Notes: generated by a model not told the origin, from the sequence alone. Counted from the first letter of the stretch, positions 35,270 through 44,194 are shown. The stretch: 48,494 nucleotides of DNA from Verrucomicrobiota bacterium (GCA_024279685.1 JAJRRI010000045.1:1-48494), one strand, 5' to 3'. A program made the numbers and translations.

Positions 35270-35342
35270 GGCTACGTACTCCTCTCGTTTGATTGAAAAA
35301 AAGGATCAGAACAATTCCAACGGGTCAAAATGGCGAATCAAA

Positions 35343-37019
35343 CTATGCGGATTTGGTTTGACGGCGGACGAGCTCGGCGCCGACTTTCCGGCGAGTTTCG
35401 CGCAGATCAAGCACACCCAACAGTTTTCCGCTTTCAACACTTTCGATGACCGGCAAGGCTTCGACCTGCATATTTTGCATATCCTGGATCGTCTCGCCTA
35501 GATTCATTCCGCCGACCAGATGATCGTGGACCGGCTGCATCACATCGCCGACGACCAGCCATTGCCAGCTATCTCGATCTGTGAGTAATTCCTTAAGTAG
35601 ATCAAACGTCAGTACACCAATAATTTTTCCGGTGCTGGAGACTACGGGGTAAACAAAGGTATCTTGTTCTGCAAAGTTCTGTACCACGGTTTCAAGGGGG
35701 GTGCCCTCCTGAAGCGGAACGATTTCGGTGTTGACGACATCAACGACCTTCAGCTCGAGCATTATATCTTCTTCCGTGACGTTACGGCCAATTTCACCTG
35801 CCTTCTTAATGGCCAGTTTAGCAAAGGCCGGCCCGATCAGTTGCACGCAGAGCGTGGTGGCGGTGACGGTGAAAATGATCATGTCGCCTAGGGTCATTTC
35901 GGGCGTGATCTGAATACCCTGAAGATTATGACTGGCGACAATGGAAAGCCCCACCGCTACGCCGCCTTGAGCAAAAAGAGCCATGCCCAAATAATTCTGT
36001 ACGGGCTTTTCCGCTTTGGAAATGCGGGCGCCCAAATAGGATCCCACCCATTTTCCAATACTGCGCATCAACACATATACAGCCACCAATCCCCATAACC
36101 ACCCCGGCATATTACCCACCGAAAGTCGCGCTCCCACCATGACAAAAAAGATAATATAGATGGGGGTAGAAAATGAGCGGACCGTCTCAAATAACTTTTT
36201 ACTTCGCCGTGGAGCACGATTGACCAGCACAATACCCACCGCCATGGTGGAAAGAATGACATCCATTTTGAACGTCAGCGATAGCCCAATGCAAAGTAAT
36301 AAAATGCCCACTGAAATGCCGAGGCGCTTTTCGGTTTGCGGCATGTAGTGCATCATGGCATTGAGCACAAACCCGCACATGACCCCCAGTACAATGGCTC
36401 CACCGAGCTCCATCCCTGTATGCATTAACGTGACGCCAATTGAATCGCCCCCACTTTGGGTCATAATCGAAGCTACGCTGGTGCTCAGCCCATAGAGAGT
36501 CATGGCCAATGCATCATCTAGAGCCACAATCGCCACAATGGCTGTGGTTAAAACGCCGGAGGAACGATATTCATATAAGACATCAATCGTCGAAGCGGGG
36601 TCCGTTGCCGAGGCAATCGCGCCAAAGACCACGCCCGCTGCAGTAGAAATAACCCAATCGTGAACGACAAAATTAATAATCACCGTGGTACTAATCCCCA
36701 CGAGGAAAAAGGCCGTCAGCCCCTCGCCCAGTAGAATAGCCGTGAACTGTTTTCCATATTTTTTAAAAATACTTCCGCTCAGTTCACCACCCACCAAAAA
36801 GCCGATCAGTCCCAATGCAAAATTATTGAAGGCGTCTAATGCGACAATGTCTTTCGAAGGAAGTAACCCCAAGCCAGTGTCACCAATCAGCACGCCAACG
36901 ACAATATAGCCGACCACTTGGGGCATTTTTAGCTTTTGGAAGATCCATGCGCCAACGACACCGCCGGCCACGCAAATTCCAAGAATGGCGAGAATGCCAA
37001 GCTGTATTTCATGTTCCAT
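35343..37019 (-). CDS. Kef/CPA2-type cation:proton antiporter with C-terminal CBS pair
   Basis: The 558-residue protein has about 12 membrane helices (residues 5-395) with the antiporter motifs SATDPAST and ALDDALA, the second holding the acidic ion-binding pair. A cytoplasmic pair of CBS domains follows (about 415-545), including FVYPVVSSTGKIIGVLTFD and ALPVIESVESGKLLGVLDL. CBS pairs sense adenine nucleotides or ionic strength. The gene starts 5 bp after the HTH-EIIA gene, so the two form an operon and the EIIA protein probably governs transport or expression. Na+ or K+ as the ion is undecided. Confidence 0.9.
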   Translation of the reverse strand: MEHEIQLGILAILGICVAGGVVGAWIFQKLKMPQVVGYIVVGVLIGDTGLGLLPSKDIVALDAFNNFALGLIGFLVGGELSGSIFKKYGKQFTAILLGEGLTAFFLVGISTTVIINFVVHDWVISTAAGVVFGAIASATDPASTIDVLYEYRSSGVLTTAIVAIVALDDALAMTLYGLSTSVASIMTQSGGDSIGVTLMHTGMELGGAIVLGVMCGFVLNAMMHYMPQTEKRLGISVGILLLCIGLSLTFKMDVILSTMAVGIVLVNRAPRRSKKLFETVRSFSTPIYIIFFVMVGARLSVGNMPGWLWGLVAVYVLMRSIGKWVGSYLGARISKAEKPVQNYLGMALFAQGGVAVGLSIVASHNLQGIQITPEMTLGDMIIFTVTATTLCVQLIGPAFAKLAIKKAGEIGRNVTEEDIMLELKVVDVVNTEIVPLQEGTPLETVVQNFAEQDTFVYPVVSSTGKIIGVLTFDLLKELLTDRDSWQWLVVGDVMQPVHDHLVGGMNLGETIQDMQNMQVEALPVIESVESGKLLGVLDLRETRRKVGAELVRRQTKSA

Positions 37020-37024
37020 GGGTT

Positions 37025-37678
37025 CTAGTCCGATTCAATGAGTAATTTATAAATCTCGGCGGGATCGCTTGATGCGATGATGTGTTCCCGCACCGTGGAA
37101 TCCTTTAGACGGGAGCTGATGGATGAAAGCGTGCGGATATATTTTGTATGCTGATCGGAGCGAGCCGCTAGCATGCAGACAATTTGCACAGGCTCGCCGT
37201 CGAGGGAAGAATAGTCGCTGATCGGTTGCTTAGACACGGCCACGGCCATGACCAGGTCCGTCACCGAATCAATCCGCACATGTGGAACACCGATGCCGAA
37301 GCCAATACCCGTGCTCATTAGCTCCTCACGGGCAAAAATTCCTTGAAGCAACTCATCCCGCTTTTTAACAAACGGGGTTTCCGATAACACGTCAACCAAC
37401 CGAGTCAACACCTCTTTTTTTAGTGAGGAATCCATTAAAATTACACGCTCTGAGGTCAATACGAAACTTTCCGTATTCGACTTGGCGGTCGTATGATTTT
37501 TCCTTTCTGATTTTGAAAGACGGTCGCTTACCCATCGCTCAATATCGTCCCGTTTAAATCGCCAAGTTGTTCCCAACTTGCCGCCAGGGAGTTCTCCTTT
37601 TTGTGCCCAATCATACACCGTACGCTCAGATACGCGTATATATGCGGCCACTTCCTCAATCGTCATAATTTCGTGCAT
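37025..37678 (-). CDS. HTH (excisionase/MerR-type) plus PTS EIIA (fructose/Ntr class) regulatory protein
   Basis: The 217-residue protein has an N-terminal excisionase-type DNA-binding domain (MTIEEVAAYIRVSERTVYDW, then GTTWRFKRDDIERWV) joined by a short polar linker to a C-terminal EIIA domain (about 75-217). Its phospho-His is His133 in GIGFGIGVPHVRIDS. EIIA-Ntr proteins regulate K+ transport and phosphate signalling in other bacteria. ATG 37678 has GGAAGG nine bases upstream; a longer start at 37735 would add 19 residues with no homology. The antiporter gene follows by 5 bp. HPr (27255-27527) could be its phosphodonor. The HTH suggests that it binds DNA, perhaps its own promoter. Confidence 0.87.
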   Translation of the reverse strand: MHEIMTIEEVAAYIRVSERTVYDWAQKGELPGGKLGTTWRFKRDDIERWVSDRLSKSERKNHTTAKSNTESFVLTSERVILMDSSLKKEVLTRLVDVLSETPFVKKRDELLQGIFAREELMSTGIGFGIGVPHVRIDSVTDLVMAVAVSKQPISDYSSLDGEPVQIVCMLAARSDQHTKYIRTLSSISSRLKDSTVREHIIASSDPAEIYKLLIESD

Positions 37679-37804
37679 AAACAACATCCTTCCGTTTAAT
37701 CTGCGAAATACTACATCAAACCGTACTGTATGCAAATTTAAAGCCCTGTTTTTTCCGGCTAGAGGATTGCCCCCGATCAGCCCTCGCTATACCCTGCGGG
37801 CCTT

Positions 37805-38362
37805 ATGAATTCGATCGACGCTATTTTAGACCCCTATGCCGAATTAGAACAATCCGTATGCCGGCTCATTAAAGAGCTGTTTAGCGATACCTGTGCCTTA
37901 TGCACGGCATGCTGCTGCCGCGCGGATATTTGCGAGGAGGCCACGCAAAGTGCATTCCTCTCCCAATTGCTCCTACGGCAAGGCCTCTCGGAAGAAAACA
38001 TGGACGACCGCTATGGCTGGCTCGATCTGCATGGATGCTCGCTAGAATATGGCCGGCCGACCATTTGCTATGCCTATTTTTGCGACCAACTACTCGCCCG
38101 CCTACCGGATGACGATGCCCGCCTCACGGCCCAAGTGCTCGGCCAGTTAATGGATCATATTGGTCATAATGCGCTGGGAAACTTGGCACTTGTCGAAATC
38201 CGAAATCCGGATGATTTGGAAAAATTGGATCATAATCAGCTCCTCCAACGCATGAAAGAAGCCGGCGCCGCACTCGTCGTGATCAACGAATACCTCCAAG
38301 CCGGCCGCCTCAGCCTCGCCGACCGCGCAGTGCTCGCTGAAATCAAAATACCCGAGGACTAG
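37805..38362 (+). CDS. Cys-cluster hypothetical protein (YkgJ-like)
   Basis: The 185-residue protein has CALCTACCCRADIC at residues 30-43 and a second Cys set in GCSLEYGRPTICYAYFC (about 78-94), a pattern like YkgJ/UPF0153 metal-binding proteins with an Fe-S or zinc cluster. There is no signal peptide, so it is cytoplasmic. The remainder is mostly helical. It is divergent from the EIIA gene and convergent with the DUF3187 gene, 6 bp apart. A small hairpin CCGTCT/AGACGG lies at 38365-38381. Biochemical role unknown. Confidence 0.75.
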   Translation: MNSIDAILDPYAELEQSVCRLIKELFSDTCALCTACCCRADICEEATQSAFLSQLLLRQGLSEENMDDRYGWLDLHGCSLEYGRPTICYAYFCDQLLARLPDDDARLTAQVLGQLMDHIGHNALGNLALVEIRNPDDLEKLDHNQLLQRMKEAGAALVVINEYLQAGRLSLADRAVLAEIKIPED

Positions 38363-38368
38363 ACCCGT

Positions 38369-39364
38369 CTAAAAAAGACGGCGAAGCATCAGATAAAACC
38401 CTACATCGGGAGTGGCATCTGTGATCAACTGTTGCGATATACCGAGGTCCAATAAAACATGGCCTGGCAAGTGCGCTGTACCGCCTCCCAATAACTGAAG
38501 GGAGGAACCAAGTTGCTTTAGCTCACTATTATAAAGAGCAGAGTGCAAATCCATCTGAATTTTAAACTCAAGCGACTTCATCGCCAACCAACCCAAAGAA
38601 ATCCCGCCGTATCCGGCAAAGTGCTTCTGCTTGTCCCGTAAAATCTTGGTATTCCCCATATAAAGCACCCCGGCATGCGAGGTAAGGACCATATTGAGAC
38701 GGCTTAACGTTTCGAAGTCACTATAGGCCAGCCCTACCGCCACATCCGTCCCGCCACTTCCCAGCAGACCATCAGCGTCACCGGTGGGTAGTTTTATCTG
38801 AGGGCGAAGCGCAAGAAATCGTTGCTGTTGTTGCGACCGACCAATCAACGAAATGGCGGCAGAAAAACGGATGTCCCCAAAACCACTAGCTCGATCTTTC
38901 ATCTCAAAGGTGGTCGTACCCTTTTCTTCAAGCTGATAATGAATTTTATTTTTATCAAATTCATTCTGGCGATCGTTGGGCATGCCAAAAAGATCATGAA
39001 AATTTCGAATCAAGGAATCGAGATAGCCGCCACTATGGTCGATATAGGGAATATCCATTCCCAGCTCTAAGCGATCGGAAACCCCATACCGAAGTCGCAG
39101 GTTATATTGCGCGGTTTCACCATCCCAAATGATGGATTCGTTGCCTTCATTCGCTGAAATAGAACTATTGGAAACAAAATAAAGAAACCCCACATCCAAT
39201 TTTCCTTTCGCCGTTATGGTTCCGGGTTCCGCCTTGGGAAGCCCAAAAATTTGCACAAAGGGATTTGGGTTAGCCACATAAATTGGAGCCCCCCGTTCGG
39301 CATAAACCGAGCATCCGAGGCCTAAAGCCATCATGTAAAAACTGATTTTCAGGAGCCGTATCAT
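38369..39364 (-). CDS. DUF3187 family outer-membrane beta-barrel protein
   Basis: The 331-residue protein has a signal peptide (MIRLLKISFYMMALGLGCSVYA) and the DUF3187 signatures NPNPFVQIFGLPKAEPG, YGVSDRLELGMDIPYIDHSGGYLDSLIRNFHDLFGMPN and RPQIKLPTGDADGLLGSGGTDV. It ends with LRRLF, fitting a barrel. The ATG at 39364 is preferred over 39454, which would place about 30 odd residues before the signal peptide. It is divergent from the DUF3943 gene, with 128 bp between the starts. Members are uncharacterised; an outer-membrane transport or structural role is an inference. Confidence 0.85.
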   Translation of the reverse strand: MIRLLKISFYMMALGLGCSVYAERGAPIYVANPNPFVQIFGLPKAEPGTITAKGKLDVGFLYFVSNSSISANEGNESIIWDGETAQYNLRLRYGVSDRLELGMDIPYIDHSGGYLDSLIRNFHDLFGMPNDRQNEFDKNKIHYQLEEKGTTTFEMKDRASGFGDIRFSAAISLIGRSQQQQRFLALRPQIKLPTGDADGLLGSGGTDVAVGLAYSDFETLSRLNMVLTSHAGVLYMGNTKILRDKQKHFAGYGGISLGWLAMKSLEFKIQMDLHSALYNSELKQLGSSLQLLGGGTAHLPGHVLLDLGISQQLITDATPDVGFYLMLRRLF

Positions 39365-39492
39365 GCTATTTACCTTTATCTTGAAACCTCTATACGCAAA
39401 GAAAGGAGAGAAACTACTCGTTTTGAGAACGTCTCCCCAGTATAAACCGCCCAATTAATTCCCTTTGATAACCCTTTAAATACACGGTTTTT

Positions 39493-40863
39493 ATGACTCA
39501 GTTTAGATCTCATATCTTTCGCAGGTTAACCCTGTGGCTTTCCCTTTCCGCAATCCTCGTGGCCACCCACGTGCAAGGGCAGACCCATACACACGCAGAA
39601 GCCGCCCCATACTGGCCCACCAACTCATACTGGACGGCGCTGGAAATTAACCCCGCACTCTATGGGTCAACCTATAGCGTCAACTTATTCACCCCCACCA
39701 ACGGCGAGGACGGTGCGCGGGTTTGGTCTCAAACTAAATCCATGCTCTTTTACGGGGCCGGCGTGGCCCTTTTTCTGGCCGCATTACCCGAGTCGGCGAC
39801 GGGCTGGGAAACGGAAACCGACATCTTCAGCAAATGGGTAGAAAACGTCAAAGCTGGGCCGCGGTGGGATCGTGATAACTGGGCTTATAACTATCTAGGT
39901 CATGCCTATGTGGGTGGAGTTTACTACCAAGTGGCTCGGAAGTCGGGCTATCGGCAGTGGGACTCTTTTATCTATACCACCCTGATGTCGACCTTCTTCT
40001 GGGAATACGGCATCGAAGCCTTTGCTGAAGTGCCTTCGATCCAAGATTTGATCTTCACCCCACTGGCAGGTTGGGTGTACGGAGAGTGGTCCTATCAGAC
40101 GGAGTTGCGAATACGCGACCGAAACAACGAAGTCGCAGGCTCAAAAATTCTTGGCGAAACATCGCTCTTCTTTTTAGATCCGATCGACTCACTTGGGCGC
40201 GGGATCAACCGGGTCGTTGGGCGGCGATGGGTCAAATCAGGAACCGGCTATTTTACATATGTTCCAGCTCCCTATGAAACCTCCAGCGGTACAGACACCG
40301 ATCACACGGTCTACCTCAATATGAAATTCCCACTCGGCGGGAGCCCGCAACCCTACGAACCTCAACCGATCCGCTATAATCATTACGACGATCCCGTCGA
40401 CACGGGCATTGTGGGCATTTCCCTCGGCGGAGGACATACGATTCTTGACGACAAGTGGGGTATTGAGGACGGGGCATTCAAAAAAATTACGATGGCACTC
40501 TATTTTACGCCGCGCTTTTCCACCCGCTTTTCCTACGCATGGGCTGATCTAGAGGACGCGGCGACCGGCACATCGGTGGAATACGAAAATTACAGCCTTG
40601 ATGCCCAATACTACTTCAATATTCAGCGCAAAGTTCGACCCTATGTCTCTGCCGGAGTGGGCGAACTCATGTGGAATAAAAGCGAAGACGAAAAAGTCTT
40701 CCAACTCAATCTTGGGCTAGGGTTGCACTGGCAGGCCTTTAAAAAATGGGCGGTTCAGGCCGATTGGAAGAACTACGCGAGCACCGATACCGAAACCTAC
40801 GACCAAAACTTCAGCGCCAGCCTCATCTACCGCTTCGGACGCGGCGAGCACAACAACTGGTAA
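39493..40863 (+). CDS. DUF3943 domain protein with C-terminal beta-barrel domain
   Basis: The 456-residue protein has a signal peptide (LTLWLSLSAILVATHVQGQ). A DUF3943 domain follows (about 85-215), with DNWAYNYLGHAYVGGVYYQVARK and MSTFFWEYGIEAFAEVPSIQDL. The C-terminal domain (about 285-456) looks like an 8-strand OmpA-type barrel (GIVGISLGGGHTILDD to ASLIYRFGRGEHNNW). DUF3943 proteins are envelope proteins of unknown function. It faces the DUF3187 gene, so the pair may share a promoter region and a task in the outer membrane. The C-terminus is Trp, not Phe. Confidence 0.83.
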   Translation: MTQFRSHIFRRLTLWLSLSAILVATHVQGQTHTHAEAAPYWPTNSYWTALEINPALYGSTYSVNLFTPTNGEDGARVWSQTKSMLFYGAGVALFLAALPESATGWETETDIFSKWVENVKAGPRWDRDNWAYNYLGHAYVGGVYYQVARKSGYRQWDSFIYTTLMSTFFWEYGIEAFAEVPSIQDLIFTPLAGWVYGEWSYQTELRIRDRNNEVAGSKILGETSLFFLDPIDSLGRGINRVVGRRWVKSGTGYFTYVPAPYETSSGTDTDHTVYLNMKFPLGGSPQPYEPQPIRYNHYDDPVDTGIVGISLGGGHTILDDKWGIEDGAFKKITMALYFTPRFSTRFSYAWADLEDAATGTSVEYENYSLDAQYYFNIQRKVRPYVSAGVGELMWNKSEDEKVFQLNLGLGLHWQAFKKWAVQADWKNYASTDTETYDQNFSASLIYRFGRGEHNNW

Positions 40864-40873
40864 AACGGATTTT

Positions 40874-41554
40874 CTATCCTTCGACTTCCTCCTCCATCAG
40901 GAGGTTACGCGCGCTGATGCACGGCCCGGGAAACATTTCAATAAACTCTTCCGGAGTCTCCTCGTAGAGTTCACACATGGATTGGTAAGCCGCGCGACCA
41001 TAGCGTAACTCCCGCCCCAACTTGTGGTCTTCGACTCCTTGAATCACGAAACAAAGTTCTTCGTCCGTGGAATCCTGCACATTGAGTAGCAAACGGAATT
41101 TCGCGGGTAAGATCTTTTCCACATTCCGTGTATAAATACTGTATTTCACATATTCTACCACGCGCACATTCATCTCTGCTTCGATCATAAAGATCAACTC
41201 AACCAGCTCCACGCGGGTCAGCACTAACCGCACATTCGGCACCTCGATATCCGGCGGAACCATCGCATTGATCTGCTCAAGGGACTGGTCGAAATCCTCA
41301 ATAATCTGTTCCTTGTCTAAGGTATTAGTCTCGGGAATCCAATGAATTAGGACGTTGTGCGCGGGGTCGGAATAGAGCAAGGGCATGTCCACTCGAAAAT
41401 TGGATTCACAGTCGGCACATTCCACTCGATTAAGCCGATTTTCAAGCAGCTCCTGTTTCAGTTCGGGCTGCGAGACCACATTCACCGCCTCGTGCAATTC
41501 GACATCCTGCGATACCCCGCAGGACGGGCATTTAATATTAAAAGTTTTACTCAT
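40874..41554 (-). CDS. CpXC domain protein
   Basis: The 226-residue protein starts with a zinc-ribbon-like CpXC domain: CPSCG near residue 9 and a second pair CADCESNF near 47. It then continues with an acidic helical region. No signal peptide or membrane helix is seen. CpXC proteins are poorly known, and a role in binding nucleic acid or protein is only a guess. It overlaps the SrkA-like gene by 4 nt (ATGA), so it is the last of four coupled genes, and its stop is 10 bp from the convergent DUF3943 stop. Confidence 0.82.
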   Translation of the reverse strand: MSKTFNIKCPSCGVSQDVELHEAVNVVSQPELKQELLENRLNRVECADCESNFRVDMPLLYSDPAHNVLIHWIPETNTLDKEQIIEDFDQSLEQINAMVPPDIEVPNVRLVLTRVELVELIFMIEAEMNVRVVEYVKYSIYTRNVEKILPAKFRLLLNVQDSTDEELCFVIQGVEDHKLGRELRYGRAAYQSMCELYEETPEEFIEMFPGPCISARNLLMEEEVEG

Positions 41555-42534
41555 AACGAACCTCGTATGTTTAATCTCTCATCATTCAAAATAACGTGAT
41601 ATTGGCGCTCCAGATCGGCAATTTCGCGTTGCCAAAATAGTTCACTCCCCCAATCGGGAAAAGTGGTTTGGAATCTAAAATCATCCGTTTGCGTACTACA
41701 CCAACTCAGGAAATAAATAATCCGCATGGCCCGCAGTACTTCAACCAGCCGCAACGAGCGGTCGTCAAAATCTAAAAACTGCTCATAGCCTTCAAGGATT
41801 AGATTAATTTCATGGCGCACCTGATTGGCATGATCCGGCAGCAATAGCCAAATATCCTGCACGGGCGGTCCCATCACCATGTCGTCAAAGTCGATGACCA
41901 TCAGTCCTTCACCCGGGCGTTCCAAAATATTTGCGCGGTGGCAGTCCCCATGAATACGCTGGAGCTCAATACCCTCGAATTCGCGCAAGGCAATCTCCAC
42001 AATCCGCGAGGTAATCTCCTTAAAACGATCCGCCTGGTACGGCGACATGAAATCGAGGAGTTGTTCAATCTCCGGAAGGGTGGTGGTTGCTGGATGCATC
42101 CGCAGACGGTTCTCCGCATCCTGTCGACTACCGGCAAGGTGAATGCGACCCACTAAGCCGCCAAGCCGACGCCAGCCCTCGTCGGTGCGCAAATCCATTT
42201 CGCGGCCCGATCGTTTTGGAAAAACCGAAAATAAAATACCCTCGTGCTCCCCGATCGTACTGCCGTCCGCCAACACCAATGGTGCAACCACTGGAATTTC
42301 ATCCGCCGCGCAGTCGGCCACAAAGTCGTGTTCGTCCTGCAAGGCTTCTCGTGCCCACCGGCCGGGGCGATAGAATTTGGCAATCAATCGCTCTTCACTC
42401 ACCGTTTGAAGTTCATAGACGCGATTGATATAGCTCGGTAGCGGCGCGGTCAATCCCGTAAGCGATAGATCCATCGCCGACTCAATTGCATCGAGGATGC
42501 CGTCCGGCCCAAGGTTTTCAAAGCCCGCGCTCAT
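41551..42534 (-). CDS. srkA: SrkA/YihE-like stress response Ser/Thr protein kinase
   Basis: The 327-residue protein resembles E. coli SrkA (YihE): PSYINRVYELQT, RLIAKFYRPGRWAREAL (ATP-site Lys), EIPVVAPLVL, HGDCHRANIL (catalytic loop) and MVIDFDDMVMGPPVQDIW (metal-binding Asp). SrkA is a cytoplasmic kinase that counters stress-induced cell death in E. coli. Here it is the third gene of an operon, overlapped by 4 nt on both sides, and its substrate is not evident. The fold also occurs in homoserine and aminoglycoside kinases, but the N-terminal text favours SrkA. Confidence 0.88.
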   Translation of the reverse strand: MSAGFENLGPDGILDAIESAMDLSLTGLTAPLPSYINRVYELQTVSEERLIAKFYRPGRWAREALQDEHDFVADCAADEIPVVAPLVLADGSTIGEHEGILFSVFPKRSGREMDLRTDEGWRRLGGLVGRIHLAGSRQDAENRLRMHPATTTLPEIEQLLDFMSPYQADRFKEITSRIVEIALREFEGIELQRIHGDCHRANILERPGEGLMVIDFDDMVMGPPVQDIWLLLPDHANQVRHEINLILEGYEQFLDFDDRSLRLVEVLRAMRIIYFLSWCSTQTDDFRFQTTFPDWGSELFWQREIADLERQYHVILNDERLNIRGSL

Positions 42535-43190
42535 ATATCCAATGCCTCAAAAAGTTCATCCGCAGCCTCGAACGAGTCCACCACCAGATCAGCGCCCGCC
42601 CCCTCCAATGTGGTGCGGTCAAGCGAGCCGTTGCAAACCGCTACCGAGACCATACCATTAGCATGGGCCGCTCTAATATCTGACGGCGTATCGCCCAGCA
42701 AAAAAGCGCGGTCAGGATACTCGGCACGCGATAGCGCGAGGGCGGCTATTTTTCTCCGGTCGCCATCATCATCACCAAAACCACCCATCCCGTCAAAATA
42801 ATCAGCCAGACCAGCATGCTTGAGTTTAATAAGGGCACACGCCTTAATATTCCCCGTTACCAGCCCCAGCCTCCAACGCGAAGAAGCCCGCGCAAGAAAA
42901 GCTTCAACGCCTGGAAAGACCTCCGGCGGAGCAACAGCCATATTCCGTTCAAGAAACTCCGGAAGGCATTTAAAGAAAAGGGGTTCACGCGTAGCATCAG
43001 GCGCAAGGCCTTGCTCATGCATCAACTGCGCAAGTACCCGAAGATCGGTGGCTCCCGCAAAATTAATAGGGCCCATATCAACCGGAATACCGAACACCTC
43101 AGCAAAGGCATCGCCAAAGGCGCTACTCCCTGCCCCCGGGGCATGGAGCAATGTGCCATCGATATCGCAGAAAAGGGTGCGACGGGACAC
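42531..43190 (-). CDS. HAD-superfamily phosphatase, phosphoglycolate-phosphatase-like
   Basis: The 219-residue protein has the HAD motifs FCDIDGTLL (nucleophile Asp9 and acid Asp11), LGLVTGN (Thr), and FLLGDTPSDIRAA (metal Asp), with a cap domain between residues 20 and 90. Substrate is uncertain; phosphoglycolate or another small phosphate ester is possible. The start is GTG, sharing one base with the TAG of the NYN-like gene (TAGTG), and the stop overlaps the SrkA-like gene by 4 nt, which suggests coupled translation. Confidence 0.85.
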   Translation of the reverse strand: MSRRTLFCDIDGTLLHAPGAGSSAFGDAFAEVFGIPVDMGPINFAGATDLRVLAQLMHEQGLAPDATREPLFFKCLPEFLERNMAVAPPEVFPGVEAFLARASSRWRLGLVTGNIKACALIKLKHAGLADYFDGMGGFGDDDGDRRKIAALALSRAEYPDRAFLLGDTPSDIRAAHANGMVSVAVCNGSLDRTTLEGAGADLVVDSFEAADELFEALDI

Positions 43191-43804
43191 TAGTCCACCA
43201 AGTCGATCAATTCATTGATCGCATCGGAATCCGAGTTTTCGGGTTTGGGAGCCCGTTTCGGTTGCGGAGTCTTCTCCCCGATCGGTTGTTTCTCGCCGGA
43301 TTGTTTTTGCGGCCGACGGCGCGGTGGGCGATTACGATTCTTGTTGCGATCGCTTCCACTGCGCTCAGGGCGTGAAGAACGTTCGGAGCCTTCGCTCCCC
43401 TCTCCTCCGATGTCGAATACTTTTCGGAACGTACTCACTCGCATCGTTTTAACGCTATTTCCGGCCAATTTTTCAACGACGGCATTCCCCGAAATAAGAA
43501 CCACACCAGCCCCCTTGGAGCTCGCCACCTTCACCACATACTTGGCATGCGCTTCGGCCGATTTACTATAGACTACCGTGATCTCCTCGAATTTTTTCCC
43601 TGCGGGCGCCTTATGCAGCGGACTCCCGCAGAGCACGGCAACCACCTCGATCTTTTCACGTTGCGAAAAACGAGAGAGGCGGCGGAGGGTTTGCAACTGG
43701 GTTCGTGGGGGTACATTCCCCTTCATGCCCAACGCTTCGTTCAACGATACTCCATCAACAACTACAACAATCTTGTTTGTTTTAAACAGATCAAATAAAC
43801 CCAT
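43190..43804 (-). CDS. NYN/PIN-like domain protein with basic C-terminal tail
   Basis: The 204-residue protein begins with KIVVVVDGVSLNEALG (Asp17), the first acidic site of NYN/PIN-like nucleases, and continues as an alpha/beta domain to about residue 125. From about 135 it becomes a basic low-complexity tail (SDRNKNRNRPPRRRPQKQ and KRAPKPE) of the sort that binds RNA. The later acidic residues of the nuclease are not easily placed, so activity is uncertain. GGAAG precedes the ATG and this is the first gene of a four-gene operon with HAD, kinase and CpXC genes. RNA processing or decay is the best guess. Confidence 0.65.
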   Translation of the reverse strand: MGLFDLFKTNKIVVVVDGVSLNEALGMKGNVPPRTQLQTLRRLSRFSQREKIEVVAVLCGSPLHKAPAGKKFEEITVVYSKSAEAHAKYVVKVASSKGAGVVLISGNAVVEKLAGNSVKTMRVSTFRKVFDIGGEGSEGSERSSRPERSGSDRNKNRNRPPRRRPQKQSGEKQPIGEKTPQPKRAPKPENSDSDAINELIDLVD

Positions 43805-44194
43805 GTTATCTTCCTTTTGGTTAGGATTTTCAGTGTTCCATGCACATACATCGTCGTCGCAACCCTACGTTCCAAAATGGAATCGCGGTCGTTTGGCGAT
43901 GTGTCAGCGTGCAATAAAAGGGAGAGAAATTACAGCAAGGCCCGATTTTGCGCAAGCCCTGATTTTCACCTGAAAAGCAAGACATTCAACAAACCCGCAC
44001 CCCGTAAAAACAACACCTCTCATGCCTTTTGCTTACACTTCTTTACCGGAGCAGAACGTAGACGGAGCTTCCAGCTCCGTTGCGGCAGAACGGTACGCAG
44101 CGGTCCCTGGAACGGAGTTGGAATGATCGCGACCCACCTCGAATCACAGGGGTGAATTTGAAATTTGTGCAGCTCTGCGAACCACTCTCTTGGG
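43805..44194. other. Intergenic region between the NYN-like gene and glgC
   Basis: No gene is supported. The region holds the hairpin repeat at 44062-44080 (listed separately) and a related GGAACGGAGTTGGAATGATC stretch near 44110-44130. Short frames here have no ribosome sites. Confidence 0.5.
44058..44126. repeat. Probable dispersed hairpin element GACGGAGCT-TCC-AGCTCCGT
   Basis: ACGGAGCT (44062-44069), loop TCC and AGCTCCGT (44073-44080) form a perfect 8-bp hairpin. An inexact GGTCC/GGAACGGAG unit follows. I believe this kind of sequence recurs between genes in related genomes, but only one copy is seen in this window, so the repeat status is unproven. Confidence 0.4.

Noticed and set aside
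38365-38381. CCGTCT/AGACGG hairpin as a terminator between convergent genes
   Set aside because: The stem is short and part of it is coding sequence of the minus-strand gene; only an A-rich loop and no proper T run on the plus strand.
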